Assembly: GCF_004570385.1 (NCBI RefSeq)
Contig: NZ_SPQL01000007.1
Coordinates: 62,001-126,000, forward strand
Reading direction: 5' to 3'
Source of the DNA: Blastococcus sp. CT_GayMR19
GTDB lineage: Bacteria > Actinomycetota > Actinomycetes > Mycobacteriales > Geodermatophilaceae
Length of the DNA stretch: 64,000 bases
Below, in pieces: positions 40,981 through 48,520 of the stretch. The position numbers were made by a program, and so were the translations under genes. Position 1 is the stretch's first letter. Each line of letters opens with the position of its first letter. The notes under the pieces are model-generated. The model was given only the letters and a program-made list of their open reading frames with translations, was not told the DNA's origin and ran no database searches.

Positions 40981-43115
40981 CGGTGCGCCTCCTGGCGTTG
41001 CCGGCCGGCCGGCCGGACGGCCAGGTCGGAGAGCTCGTGGGCGAGGGAATCAGCGAGGGACCGGCCCGTCCCGCGGGCGAGGGCGGCGGCCAGGTCGACG
41101 GCGAGCACGAGATCCCCGGGCGTCAGCCCGTCGGCCAGCTCGGCCAGTGCCCGCTGGTCGTTCTCCGGGAGCTCGGCACCGATCGCCTCGAGGTGGGCGG
41201 CGAGGATGGCGGCCCGGTCCTCGTCGTCGGGCAGGGGGACGTCGACGCGCAGGCGCAGGCCGGTCGCCCCGAGGACGAGCTCGTCGACGAGTTCCGGCTG
41301 CGAGGTCGCGCCCACCACCATCACCCCCGCGGTGCTGGTCAGTTCCGTGAGGATCGCCGCCAGCTGACCGGCGATGCGGATGTCGCCCGGGTCGCGCCCC
41401 TCGGTCCGCCGGGGCGCCATGGCCTCGAGGTGGTCCAGCAGCAGCAGGCTCGGGCGCATCCGCTTGGTCACCTTGGCCAGCCCGCGCACCGACTCCTCGG
41501 TGTCCCCGAGCCAGCGGCTGGCCAGCTCGGGGCCCGTCACGACGACCAGCCGCAGACCGAGTTCGCGGGCCAGCGTGGCGACGGTGGCGGTCTTGCCGGC
41601 ACCGCTGCGCCCGGTCAGCAGCACACCCGACCCCGCGGCGCTCCCCTCGTTTCCCACTCCGCCGAGCGCGACGGCGCTGACCTGGCGCAGCCGGTCGAGG
41701 GCCGGGGTGCGGCCGGCGAGCTTCCGCGGCGGCACGGTGACGAAGTGCGCGTCGCGGACGCCGGCCGGCTGGACGGCGGCCTTGGCGGCGACGAGGTCGT
41801 CGACGCCCACCGCCTCGCTCGTCGCGAGCAGGCCCTCGGCCCCGCGCAGCCCCCCGCGCGCGGTGATCCGCCGCAGCGCGGCCAGCCCCGCGCGCTGGCA
41901 CACCGCCGCCAGGTCGGCCCCGTTGAAGCCGACGGTCCCTTCCGCCAGCCGGGGCAGCGCCGCCCGCGCCTCGGCGGACAGGGGCATCGACCGCGACTGC
42001 ACCGTGAGGATCTCCAGGCGGGCGCGCTCGTCGGGCTCGGCGATCTCGATCTCGCGGTCGAACCGGCCGGGACGGCGGAACGCGGGGTCGATCAGCTCCA
42101 CCTGGTTGGTCGTACCGACGACGAAGACCCCGCGGGCCCGCCGCAGCCCGTCCATCAGCGACAGGAGCTGGGCGACCGCCCGCAGGTCGGCGTGGCTCGA
42201 CAGCGCCCTGCGGTTGCGGGTGAGGGCCTCGATCTCGTCGATGCAGATGATCGCGGGCGCATGGTCGGCCGCGTCGGAGAAGACCGCCCGCAGGCTCTCC
42301 TCGGTCTGCCCGTGCAGGCTGCCGACGACCTCCGGGCCGGAGATGTAGTAGAAGGCCGCGTCCAGCTCGCCCGCCAGGCTGCGGCACAGCAGCGTCTTGC
42401 CACTGCCGGGCGGCCCGTGCAGGACCACGCCGCGGGCGGGGGTGATGCCCAGCCGGGTCAGCACCTCGGGCCGCGTGATGGCCAGCTGGATGACCTCGCG
42501 GAGCTCCTCGACCGCCGTCCCGAGCCCGCCGACGTCCGCCAGCCCGGCGTTGACCGGGTGGGTCAGCTCCTTGAGGTCGGCGCCCGCGAGCCGCAGGTCC
42601 GTGTGCGCGGCGACCATCCCGACCCCGTCGACCGAGGCCACGCGGACGACGACCTGACTGCCGAGCGGCCCGACGGGGAGGGCGAGTGCCGCGCCGCGCA
42701 CCAGCGGCGTCCGGGCCTCCCGGAGGTGGGTGTGCAGCCGCTCGCGCAGCCCCTCGGCGCCGTGCCGCTCGACGGCGGTGTCCACCTCGAGCCCGACCTC
42801 GGCGGACTCGCGCGGCTGGCACGCCGCCACCTCGACGTCCGTACCGAGCCGCGCGACGAGGAACCGCCGGGTCAGGGCGTCCAGCCGCAGGATCCCGGCG
42901 CAGGAGTCCTCGAGGGGGGATCCGGCCAGCCGCACGACGGCTTCGTGGCCGGCGCCGGTCCGGACCAGCACCGCGTCCCCGGGAGCGGCGCCGATCCGCT
43001 CGCCGACCTCAGGGTCCAGGGTGGCGACCAGACCGTCGGGGTAGCGCGCGCGGTCCAGCAGCTCCACCTGGGCGGGCGCGGTGCGGGGTCCGGATTCCTC
43101 CGGGAGCGAGCTCAC
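40977..43115 (-). CDS. Cdc48-like double-AAA ATPase (Cpa type)
   Basis: A 712-residue Cdc48/VAT-like unfoldase with an N-terminal double-psi-barrel-like domain (about 14-170) and two AAA modules. D1 is complete: Walker A GPPGSGKT (234-241), Walker B CIDEIEAL (Asp293, Glu294), sensor GTTN and arginine fingers in RRPGRFD. D2 keeps Walker A GRSGAGKT (502-509) but its Walker B is LLLLDHLEAM, with His562 for the catalytic Glu, and it lacks the RxxGRFD fingers, so D2 may bind but not hydrolyse ATP. Size and layout match the actinobacterial Cdc48-like protein Cpa. GTG 43115 is the preferred start; TTG 43166 is possible. It leads a unit of three cupin genes. Confidence 0.88.
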   Translation of the reverse strand: MSSLPEESGPRTAPAQVELLDRARYPDGLVATLDPEVGERIGAAPGDAVLVRTGAGHEAVVRLAGSPLEDSCAGILRLDALTRRFLVARLGTDVEVAACQPRESAEVGLEVDTAVERHGAEGLRERLHTHLREARTPLVRGAALALPVGPLGSQVVVRVASVDGVGMVAAHTDLRLAGADLKELTHPVNAGLADVGGLGTAVEELREVIQLAITRPEVLTRLGITPARGVVLHGPPGSGKTLLCRSLAGELDAAFYYISGPEVVGSLHGQTEESLRAVFSDAADHAPAIICIDEIEALTRNRRALSSHADLRAVAQLLSLMDGLRRARGVFVVGTTNQVELIDPAFRRPGRFDREIEIAEPDERARLEILTVQSRSMPLSAEARAALPRLAEGTVGFNGADLAAVCQRAGLAALRRITARGGLRGAEGLLATSEAVGVDDLVAAKAAVQPAGVRDAHFVTVPPRKLAGRTPALDRLRQVSAVALGGVGNEGSAAGSGVLLTGRSGAGKTATVATLARELGLRLVVVTGPELASRWLGDTEESVRGLAKVTKRMRPSLLLLDHLEAMAPRRTEGRDPGDIRIAGQLAAILTELTSTAGVMVVGATSQPELVDELVLGATGLRLRVDVPLPDDEDRAAILAAHLEAIGAELPENDQRALAELADGLTPGDLVLAVDLAAALARGTGRSLADSLAHELSDLAVRPAGRQRQEAHR

Positions 43116-43166
43116 AGCGGGCCGTCCCCTTCCCGCTGGGAGGCATACCAGCAGTTCGGCTCGCAA

Positions 43167-43187
43167 ATGGTCTGTTATTCAGACCAT
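43167..43187. promoter_or_regulatory. Operator variant, site 6 (perfect palindrome)
   Basis: ATGGTCTG-N5-CAGACCAT, 21 bases, perfectly symmetric arms. The arms equal the outer half-site of sites 5 and 7, but the central TGGT-N3-ACCA is missing. It starts in the -10 of the ATPase promoter. Confidence 0.65.
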
Positions 43188-43212
43188 AGGTGGGTGGGGC
43201 AGAACGCGTCAA
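43183..43212 (-). promoter_or_regulatory. Promoter of the Cdc48-like ATPase/cupin unit
   Basis: TTGACG (43212-43207) and TATGGT (43188-43183), spacer 18 bases. The operator overlaps the -10. Confidence 0.55.
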
Positions 43213-43281
43213 TCCTCGATCCGGGCGCAATCCTTCCCCGGGCTCCCGGTTCCGGCCGGACGGTGCCCGGCCCGGACGTGC

Positions 43282-43317
43282 GAACGGGGCAGGGTCGTCC
43301 TCGACCCTGCCCCGTTC
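43282..43317 (-). terminator. Hairpin after tctC
   Basis: Perfect 16-base arms GAACGGGGCAGGGTCG (43282-43297) and complement (43302-43317) with loop TCCT, 37 bases beyond the tctC stop. A strong rho-independent-like stem without a T-run. Confidence 0.75.
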
Positions 43318-43354
43318 CGACCGCCGCGAGCACAGGCTCACCGCGGGTCGTGCG

Positions 43355-44425
43355 TCACTGGCCGGCGTATGCCTTCTCCAGCAGCGCCACGAGCTCCTCG
43401 GGAGCGCCGAGCACGTTCTCCACGGCGCTCCGCAGCTCCTCGCCGTCCGCGTACTCGAACGGCACGTCCACGCTGCCGGCGATCTGCTCCTCGAACTCCG
43501 GGTTCGAGAGGGTGCTCTCGAGGGCGTCCTGGAGCTGCGTCAGGCAGTTCTCCTCCATCGCCGGCGGGGCGAAGACCGAACGGCCCACCTCCTGCAGGCC
43601 GATGTAGGCCTCGGCGAGCTCGGGGTTCTCGAGGTCGAGCTCGAGCAGGGCCGGGACGTCGGGCAGCTCGTCGGCCCGCTCGCGACCCATCAGCAGGAGC
43701 GGGATCTGGTCACCGTTCTCGATCCCGTTGAGCCGGGTGCCGAGCGTGCCGCTGCCGATCTGGACCGTGCCGGCGGTCACCGCGAGCTCGGTCTCCGAGG
43801 AGCCCTCGAAGCCGGTGACGATCTCGACGTTGTCCAGGCCGAGGATGGTCGGCAGGACGTTGGCGTCGACGTGGTCCGCGGCACCCGTGCCGGATGTGGC
43901 GTACTGCAACGGGCCGGCGTCGGCCAGGTCCTCGACCGAGGTGAGGGTGCTCTGCGGGCTGGCCAGGAGCACTCGCGCGTCCTCGGCGAGGCGCGCCACG
44001 TAGGTGAACTTCTCCGGGTCGTAGCTCGCGCCGGCCGCACCGGCGATCGAGGCGCCGACGATGCCCTGCGCGGCGAACAGACCGAAGGTCAGGCCGTCCG
44101 GCTCCGCGGCATAGAGGGTGTTCGCCGCGGTGAGCCCGCCGGCACCCGGCTGGTTCTCGACCACGACGGCGGACGCGCCGAGCTCCTCCTCGAGGAACGG
44201 TGCGAGGCCACGGGCGATGACGTCGTAACCGCCACCCGGGGAGAAGGGCACGACGAACGTCGCCGTCTCGCCCTCGTAGCAGGATTCGGCGGCCGCTTCT
44301 CCGCCACCCCCGGCGGCCTCGCCGCCCTCCTCCGAGCCTCCACCGCAGGCTGTGGCGAGCAGGCCGATGACCGGCAGCAGCACCGCTGCCCGCGTGCTGC
44401 GTCGTCGTACGGTGCGTCGAGTCAT
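43355..44425 (-). CDS. tctC: TctC-family substrate-binding lipoprotein
   Basis: A 356-residue extracytoplasmic binding protein of the TTT family (Bug type). Lipobox LLATACGG with Cys27, then a Gly/Glu-rich spacer and the binding core VVPFSPGGGYDVIARGLAPF, VVVENQPGAGGLTAANTLY and TSGTGAADHVDANVL. GGGAG lies seven bases before ATG 44425. It stands alone, with no adjacent tctA/tctB, and is a full-length paralogue of the frameshifted gene at 22147-23197; it may therefore serve the TctAB pair at 18788-21027. Operator site 7 lies upstream and a strong terminator downstream. Confidence 0.93.
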   Translation of the reverse strand: MTRRTVRRRSTRAAVLLPVIGLLATACGGGSEEGGEAAGGGGEAAAESCYEGETATFVVPFSPGGGYDVIARGLAPFLEEELGASAVVVENQPGAGGLTAANTLYAAEPDGLTFGLFAAQGIVGASIAGAAGASYDPEKFTYVARLAEDARVLLASPQSTLTSVEDLADAGPLQYATSGTGAADHVDANVLPTILGLDNVEIVTGFEGSSETELAVTAGTVQIGSGTLGTRLNGIENGDQIPLLLMGRERADELPDVPALLELDLENPELAEAYIGLQEVGRSVFAPPAMEENCLTQLQDALESTLSNPEFEEQIAGSVDVPFEYADGEELRSAVENVLGAPEELVALLEKAYAGQ

Positions 44426-44532
44426 GCGTGTTCTCCCGGAGAGGTCGTGTGCGTCGTGGGACGGTGCGGGGACTGCTGACGTTCTCCAGGCCGACTGCTG
44501 CGCCTGGACGTGACGGGGACCATAGTTCACCA

Positions 44533-44553
44533 ATGGTCTGTTGGTAAGACCAC
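44533..44553. promoter_or_regulatory. GntR/FadR-type operator, site 7
   Basis: ATGGTCTG followed by TTGGTAAGACCAC; exact core TGGTAAGACCA at 44542-44552 with an extra half-site in front. A further ACCATAGTTCACCA lies just left (44519-44532). Upstream of tctC. Confidence 0.7.
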
Positions 44554-44685
44554 GAGCCCATTTGCGACCTGGCCGTGACCTGCGCCACTCCGGCGCCTGC
44601 GCGGCGGCCGTTCTGCAATCGGGCCGGCGATCGGGCCGGCGGCCCCAGGGCACCCTCGTATGACGCTTGCCACACCGGCGGCACT

Positions 44686-44706
44686 ATGGTTGTTTGGTAG
44701 GACCAT
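44686..44706. promoter_or_regulatory. GntR/FadR-type operator, site 8
   Basis: ATGGTTGT followed by TTGGTAGGACCAT; exact core TGGTAGGACCA at 44695-44705, same half-site spacing as site 7. It ends 21 bases before the bicupin start and begins in a TATGGT hexamer. Confidence 0.7.
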
Positions 44707-44727
44707 TAGCCAGCGGATGGGATGCCC

Positions 44728-45801
44728 ATGGCCACGAAGACGACGACCTCCGTCACGCACTACCACGTCCAGAAGAGCCGTCGGAAGAAGTTCGTCGAGG
44801 ACTGGCGGGCCAACTGGCGCACCATCGTCACCGTCGAGGACGCACCGCTCGTCGAGACGGAGCGCGGTTCCCGCGTCGGCGTCTACGTCGGTGCCGACGG
44901 CGACCGCCAGACGCGGACGATGGATGCCCTCGTCCACGAGATCGACCCCGGCGTCACCACGACGGTGCACCGGCACTCGTGGGACGCGATGGTCCTCGTC
45001 GTCGGCGGCCAGGGGTGGTTCGAGATCGACGGCGAGCACATCGACGTCGGGCCGGGCGACTCGGTGCACCTGCCCTGCTGGGCCTGGCACCGCACCGGCG
45101 TCGCCGCCGAAGGCACCGCCCCTCTCCGCTACATGACCTTCTCCAGCGAGCCGATGCTCGAGACGATGGGCATGTCGGTCCTCGAGGACGCCGGCCACGC
45201 CGAGTTCTCCACCCTGCCCCCCCGTCCCCCGGTCAGCGAGCCCGTCGAGGGCGACGACCCCTACGCCCGCCGGCAGCGCCGCATCGCCCGCCAGCAGGGG
45301 GAGCGCCGCTCCGGCCGGCTGCACACGTCCTGGGACGACCTGGAGCTGCTCAACACCCCGCGCGGCACCCGCACCACGTTCCTGCTGGACAAGGCGATCG
45401 GCTACCAGGCCTCCGGCATCACCATGGCGATGTTCGAGATCGGCCCCGGCCGCCGCCAGTCGATGCACCGGCACCCCGGGGAGGCGTGGCTGTACGTCCT
45501 GGAGGGCACCGGCCACTCCTACGAGGGCACCGAGCCCGAGGGCGGGACGGACTACCCGTGGAAGAAGGGCGACCTGATCGTGGTCGACCACTTCCTCTGG
45601 CACCAGCACTTCAACGACGACCCGGACAACACCGCCAAGGTCGTCCGGATCCACATGTTCGACAGCCTGCTGGAGACGATGCGGGTGCTCTGCGATCCGC
45701 TGGTGCTCTTCGAGGAGCCGCCGGACCACATCCGCGACGAGCAGGCCGGCGACGTCTCGACCATCGAGTGGCCGGCGCTCGAGCGCCCCAGCTGGCCCTG
45801 A
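44728..45801 (+). CDS. Bicupin protein
   Basis: A 357-residue double cupin. First barrel: VHRHSWDAMVLVVGGQGWFE and WAWHRTGV; second barrel: MHRHPGEAWLYVLEGTGHSY with LWHQHFNDDPDN. The second barrel holds the full HxH...E...H set; the first has HxH with Asp and a final His. ATG 44728 is preferred over ATG 44722 because GGATGG precedes it at a better distance. First gene of a five-gene plus operon with a TRIP13-like ATPase and ThDP enzymes. A dioxygenase role is likely; the substrate is unknown. Confidence 0.85.
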   Translation: MATKTTTSVTHYHVQKSRRKKFVEDWRANWRTIVTVEDAPLVETERGSRVGVYVGADGDRQTRTMDALVHEIDPGVTTTVHRHSWDAMVLVVGGQGWFEIDGEHIDVGPGDSVHLPCWAWHRTGVAAEGTAPLRYMTFSSEPMLETMGMSVLEDAGHAEFSTLPPRPPVSEPVEGDDPYARRQRRIARQQGERRSGRLHTSWDDLELLNTPRGTRTTFLLDKAIGYQASGITMAMFEIGPGRRQSMHRHPGEAWLYVLEGTGHSYEGTEPEGGTDYPWKKGDLIVVDHFLWHQHFNDDPDNTAKVVRIHMFDSLLETMRVLCDPLVLFEEPPDHIRDEQAGDVSTIEWPALERPSWP

Positions 45802-45803
45802 GG

Positions 45804-46727
45804 ATGGCGCTGAGCTCGGCTGGGCCGGCAGCGACGTATCCCCCGGGGATCGTGGGGGTCCACGCGCTGCCGGCCGACCATCACGACGGCCCGTGGGACA
45901 GCATCATCACGCCGCCCGGCCTCAAGGACCGGCTGCTCGGCACCGCCCTGCTGATCCTGCGGCACGGCCGGGCGCTGGGTCAGCTGAACGGCGCCCCGCA
46001 CGGGTTGATCCTGCTGTCCGGGCCGCCCGGCACCGGTAAGACGACCCTGTGCCAGGGCCTGGCGCAGAAGGTGGCGCTGGGCCTGTCCCAGCGCGGCGCG
46101 ACGACGTTCGTCGAGGTGGATCCGCACGCCTTCCCGAGCGACATGCTCGGCGAGGGGCCGCGGGCGGTGCTCCGGCTGTTCAGCGACACGCTGCCGGAGA
46201 TCGCCGCCCGCCGGCCGCACACCGTCGTGCTGGTCGACGAGATCGAGGCACTGGCCGTCCGCCGCAGCACGGCGAGCTTCGAGACCAACCCGGTCGACGT
46301 CCATCGGGCCACCGACGCGCTGCTGTCCGGCCTGGACCTGCTGCGGAAGACCTGCCCGCAGGTGCTGGTCCTCGGGACGACGAACTTCGCGGCCGCCGTG
46401 GACGAGGCCTTCCTCGACCGCGCCGACCTGGTGCTGCGACTCGGCCTGCCGGACGAGGACACCATCGCCACGATCCTGCGCCAGACGATCGCCGAGGCGG
46501 CCACGGTCTTCCCCGGCCTGAACGGGCTGGTCGGGGACGAGGCGCTGATCGCGCACCTGGCCGCGCACTGCCTCGGCCTCGACGGGCGGCGGGTCCGCAA
46601 GCTGCTGCTCTCGGCCATGGGCTCCACGCCGGAGCTGGGACTGGAGCCCGGCGCCGTGACCGCGGCCCACCTGCGCGCCGCGGTCGACGCCGAGCGGGCG
46701 ATGCTGACCGCGGCGGCCCGCCCGTGA
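45804..46727 (+). CDS. TRIP13/Pch2-like AAA+ ATPase
   Basis: A 307-residue single-module AAA+ protein. Walker A GPPGTGKT (73-80) is followed by TLCQGLAQKVALGLSQR, a close match to the TRIP13/Pch2 helix (TSLCKALAQKL...); Walker B VLVDEIEAL (Asp145, Glu146), sensor 1 LGTTN (Asn194) and the finger segment DEAFLDRADLV (Arg206) also follow Pch2. Pch2/TRIP13 remodels HORMA proteins; bacterial relatives are known from CBASS defence. Here no HORMA or CD-NTase gene is present: it sits two bases after a bicupin and overlaps a ThDP enzyme gene (GTGA). It has a short N-terminus rather than a full adaptor domain. A role in activating or disassembling a neighbouring enzyme is my inference. Confidence 0.8.
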   Translation: MALSSAGPAATYPPGIVGVHALPADHHDGPWDSIITPPGLKDRLLGTALLILRHGRALGQLNGAPHGLILLSGPPGTGKTTLCQGLAQKVALGLSQRGATTFVEVDPHAFPSDMLGEGPRAVLRLFSDTLPEIAARRPHTVVLVDEIEALAVRRSTASFETNPVDVHRATDALLSGLDLLRKTCPQVLVLGTTNFAAAVDEAFLDRADLVLRLGLPDEDTIATILRQTIAEAATVFPGLNGLVGDEALIAHLAAHCLGLDGRRVRKLLLSAMGSTPELGLEPGAVTAAHLRAAVDAERAMLTAAARP

Positions 46728-48520
46728 GCCCGGAGGCCGGGAACGGGACCTCCGGCGTCGAGCGGCCCGCCGGGCTGCCCGAGGACGGGCCGGCCGGGTC
46801 GTACGGCAGCGACGCGATCGTCGACCTGCTCCGGGAGATGGACGTGCGGTACGTCCCGCTCAACCCCGGGTCGAGCTTCCGTGGTCTGCACGACTCCCTG
46901 GTCAACCATGGCGGCAACCGGGATCCGCAGCTGCTGCTCTGCCTGCACGAGGAGATCGCGGTCTCCCTCGCCCACGGCTACGGGAAGGCCACCAACGACC
47001 TGGCGGTGGCGGCCGTGCACGACCTGGTCGGCCTGATGCACGCCTCGATGGCCGTCTACGACGCGTTCTGCGACCGCACGCCGGTGCTCGTCCTCGGCGG
47101 CAGCGGCCCGATGGACCCCGCGCAGCGCCGCCCCGTCGACTGGACGCACTCCGCCACCACCCAGGCGCAGCTGGTCCGCGACTACGTCGTCTGGGACGCG
47201 GAGCCCGCCACCCCGGCCGCCTCGGTCGCCGACGTGGTGCGCGCCCGCCAGCGCGCGCTGTCCGCCCCGCAGGGCCCGGCCTACGTCTCGCTGGACGCCG
47301 GCGTGCAGGAGGCGGAGCTGCCCGCCCCGCTCGAGCTGCCCGACATCTCGCTGCACGCACCGGCGCCCCCGATCGGCCCGGATCCCACGGCCGTCCTCCG
47401 GGCGGCCGAGCTGCTGGCCGCCGCCGAACGCCCGGTCGTCGTGGCCGGGCGGGTCGGGCTCGATCCACGGGTCACCGCGCCCCTGGTCGCCCTGGTGGAA
47501 CTGCTCGGTGCGGGCTACCGCGACGACCGCAACGTGGTCGCCTTCCCCACCGCGCATCCCCAGAACGCCACGGGGGACAAGGACCTCCTCCGCGAGGCCG
47601 ACGTGGTGCTCGCCGTCGACGTGGTCGACCTGCCCGCCCTCCTGGCCGCCCAGAGCCGCGGTGCCCGGGACGCGCAGAGCGAGCAGCCGCGGACCCGGCC
47701 CCTGGTCATCGACCTGTCCCACGGCGACCTCGGGCTGCGCTCGTGGAGCAACGCCCTCGCCGCCCCGATCGAGCGGTCGGTGCAGCTCCTCGCCGATCCG
47801 CTGCTGGGACTCGCCCAGCTCACCGAGGCGCTGAGGTCCTGCGTCGACGCCCGCGCCGCCACGGCCCGCCGCGAGGCGATGTGCCGGCGCGTGGCCGCCC
47901 TCAAGGCCCGCCAGTGGGCCGCCGTCGAGGAGCGCTGGGACGACTCCCCCATCGCGCCGTCCCGCCTGGTCGCCGAGACCTGGCAGGCCGTGCGCGAGGT
48001 CGACCACCTGCTCTGCGTGCGCAACACCCGCACCTGGCCCGAGGGCGTCTGGAAGTTCCCCGGGGCGGGCAGCTACCTGGGCCATTCCGGCGGCGGCGGG
48101 GTCGGCTACGGGCCCGGCGCCTTCGTCGGCGGCGCCCTGGCCGCGCGCGACCAGGGCCGGCTCGGCGTCGGGATCATCGGCGACGGCGACCTGCTCATGG
48201 CCGCCGGCGCGCTGTGGACCGCCGTCCACTACCGGATCCCGATGCTCGTGGTCGTCAACGACAACAGCAGCTTCTACAACGACGAGCCGCACCAGGCCGA
48301 GGTCGCCCGCCACCGCGGCCGGCCGCCCGAGAACAGCTGGATCGGGATGCGCATGGACGACCCCCTCATCGACTTCGCGGGGCTGGCCCGCTCCTACGGA
48401 TGCTGGGCCTCGGACACGGTGACCGACCCCGCGCGGCTCGGCCCGGCGCTCGAGGAGGCGCTCGCCCGGGCGCAGGCCGGCGCGGTCGCCGTCGTCCACG
48501 TGCGCACGGCCCCCCGGTGA
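46724..48520 (+). CDS. ThDP-dependent enzyme (acetolactate synthase-like)
   Basis: A 598-residue three-domain ThDP enzyme. The PYR domain has NPGSSFRGLHDSL (47-59) and the activating Glu in CLHEEIAVSLAHGYGKA (73-89); the PP domain has IGDGDLLMAAGALW and VVNDNSSFYND, the Mg/ThDP motif. It is paralogous to the protein at 49250 (shared LNPGSSFRGLHDSLVN). Family activities are decarboxylation or carboligation of 2-oxo acids. GTG 46724 overlaps the ATPase stop and its own stop overlaps the next gene (GTGA both times). Confidence 0.85.
   Translation: MSPEAGNGTSGVERPAGLPEDGPAGSYGSDAIVDLLREMDVRYVPLNPGSSFRGLHDSLVNHGGNRDPQLLLCLHEEIAVSLAHGYGKATNDLAVAAVHDLVGLMHASMAVYDAFCDRTPVLVLGGSGPMDPAQRRPVDWTHSATTQAQLVRDYVVWDAEPATPAASVADVVRARQRALSAPQGPAYVSLDAGVQEAELPAPLELPDISLHAPAPPIGPDPTAVLRAAELLAAAERPVVVAGRVGLDPRVTAPLVALVELLGAGYRDDRNVVAFPTAHPQNATGDKDLLREADVVLAVDVVDLPALLAAQSRGARDAQSEQPRTRPLVIDLSHGDLGLRSWSNALAAPIERSVQLLADPLLGLAQLTEALRSCVDARAATARREAMCRRVAALKARQWAAVEERWDDSPIAPSRLVAETWQAVREVDHLLCVRNTRTWPEGVWKFPGAGSYLGHSGGGGVGYGPGAFVGGALAARDQGRLGVGIIGDGDLLMAAGALWTAVHYRIPMLVVVNDNSSFYNDEPHQAEVARHRGRPPENSWIGMRMDDPLIDFAGLARSYGCWASDTVTDPARLGPALEEALARAQAGAVAVVHVRTAPR

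Larger units (their letters stand above)
44426..44727. other. Divergent control region with two operators
   Basis: No gene. It separates tctC (minus) from the bicupin-AAA-ThDP operon (plus) and carries operator sites 7 and 8, each about 20-110 bases from the gene it faces. A TATGGT hexamer lies at 44524-44519 toward tctC and at 44685-44690 toward the bicupin; for the latter, TGACGC at 44661-44666 is 18 bases upstream. Confidence 0.6.

Noticed and set aside
45804-46727. CBASS anti-phage system
   Set aside because: The TRIP13-like ATPase is present, but no CD-NTase, HORMA protein or effector gene is found in the neighbourhood.
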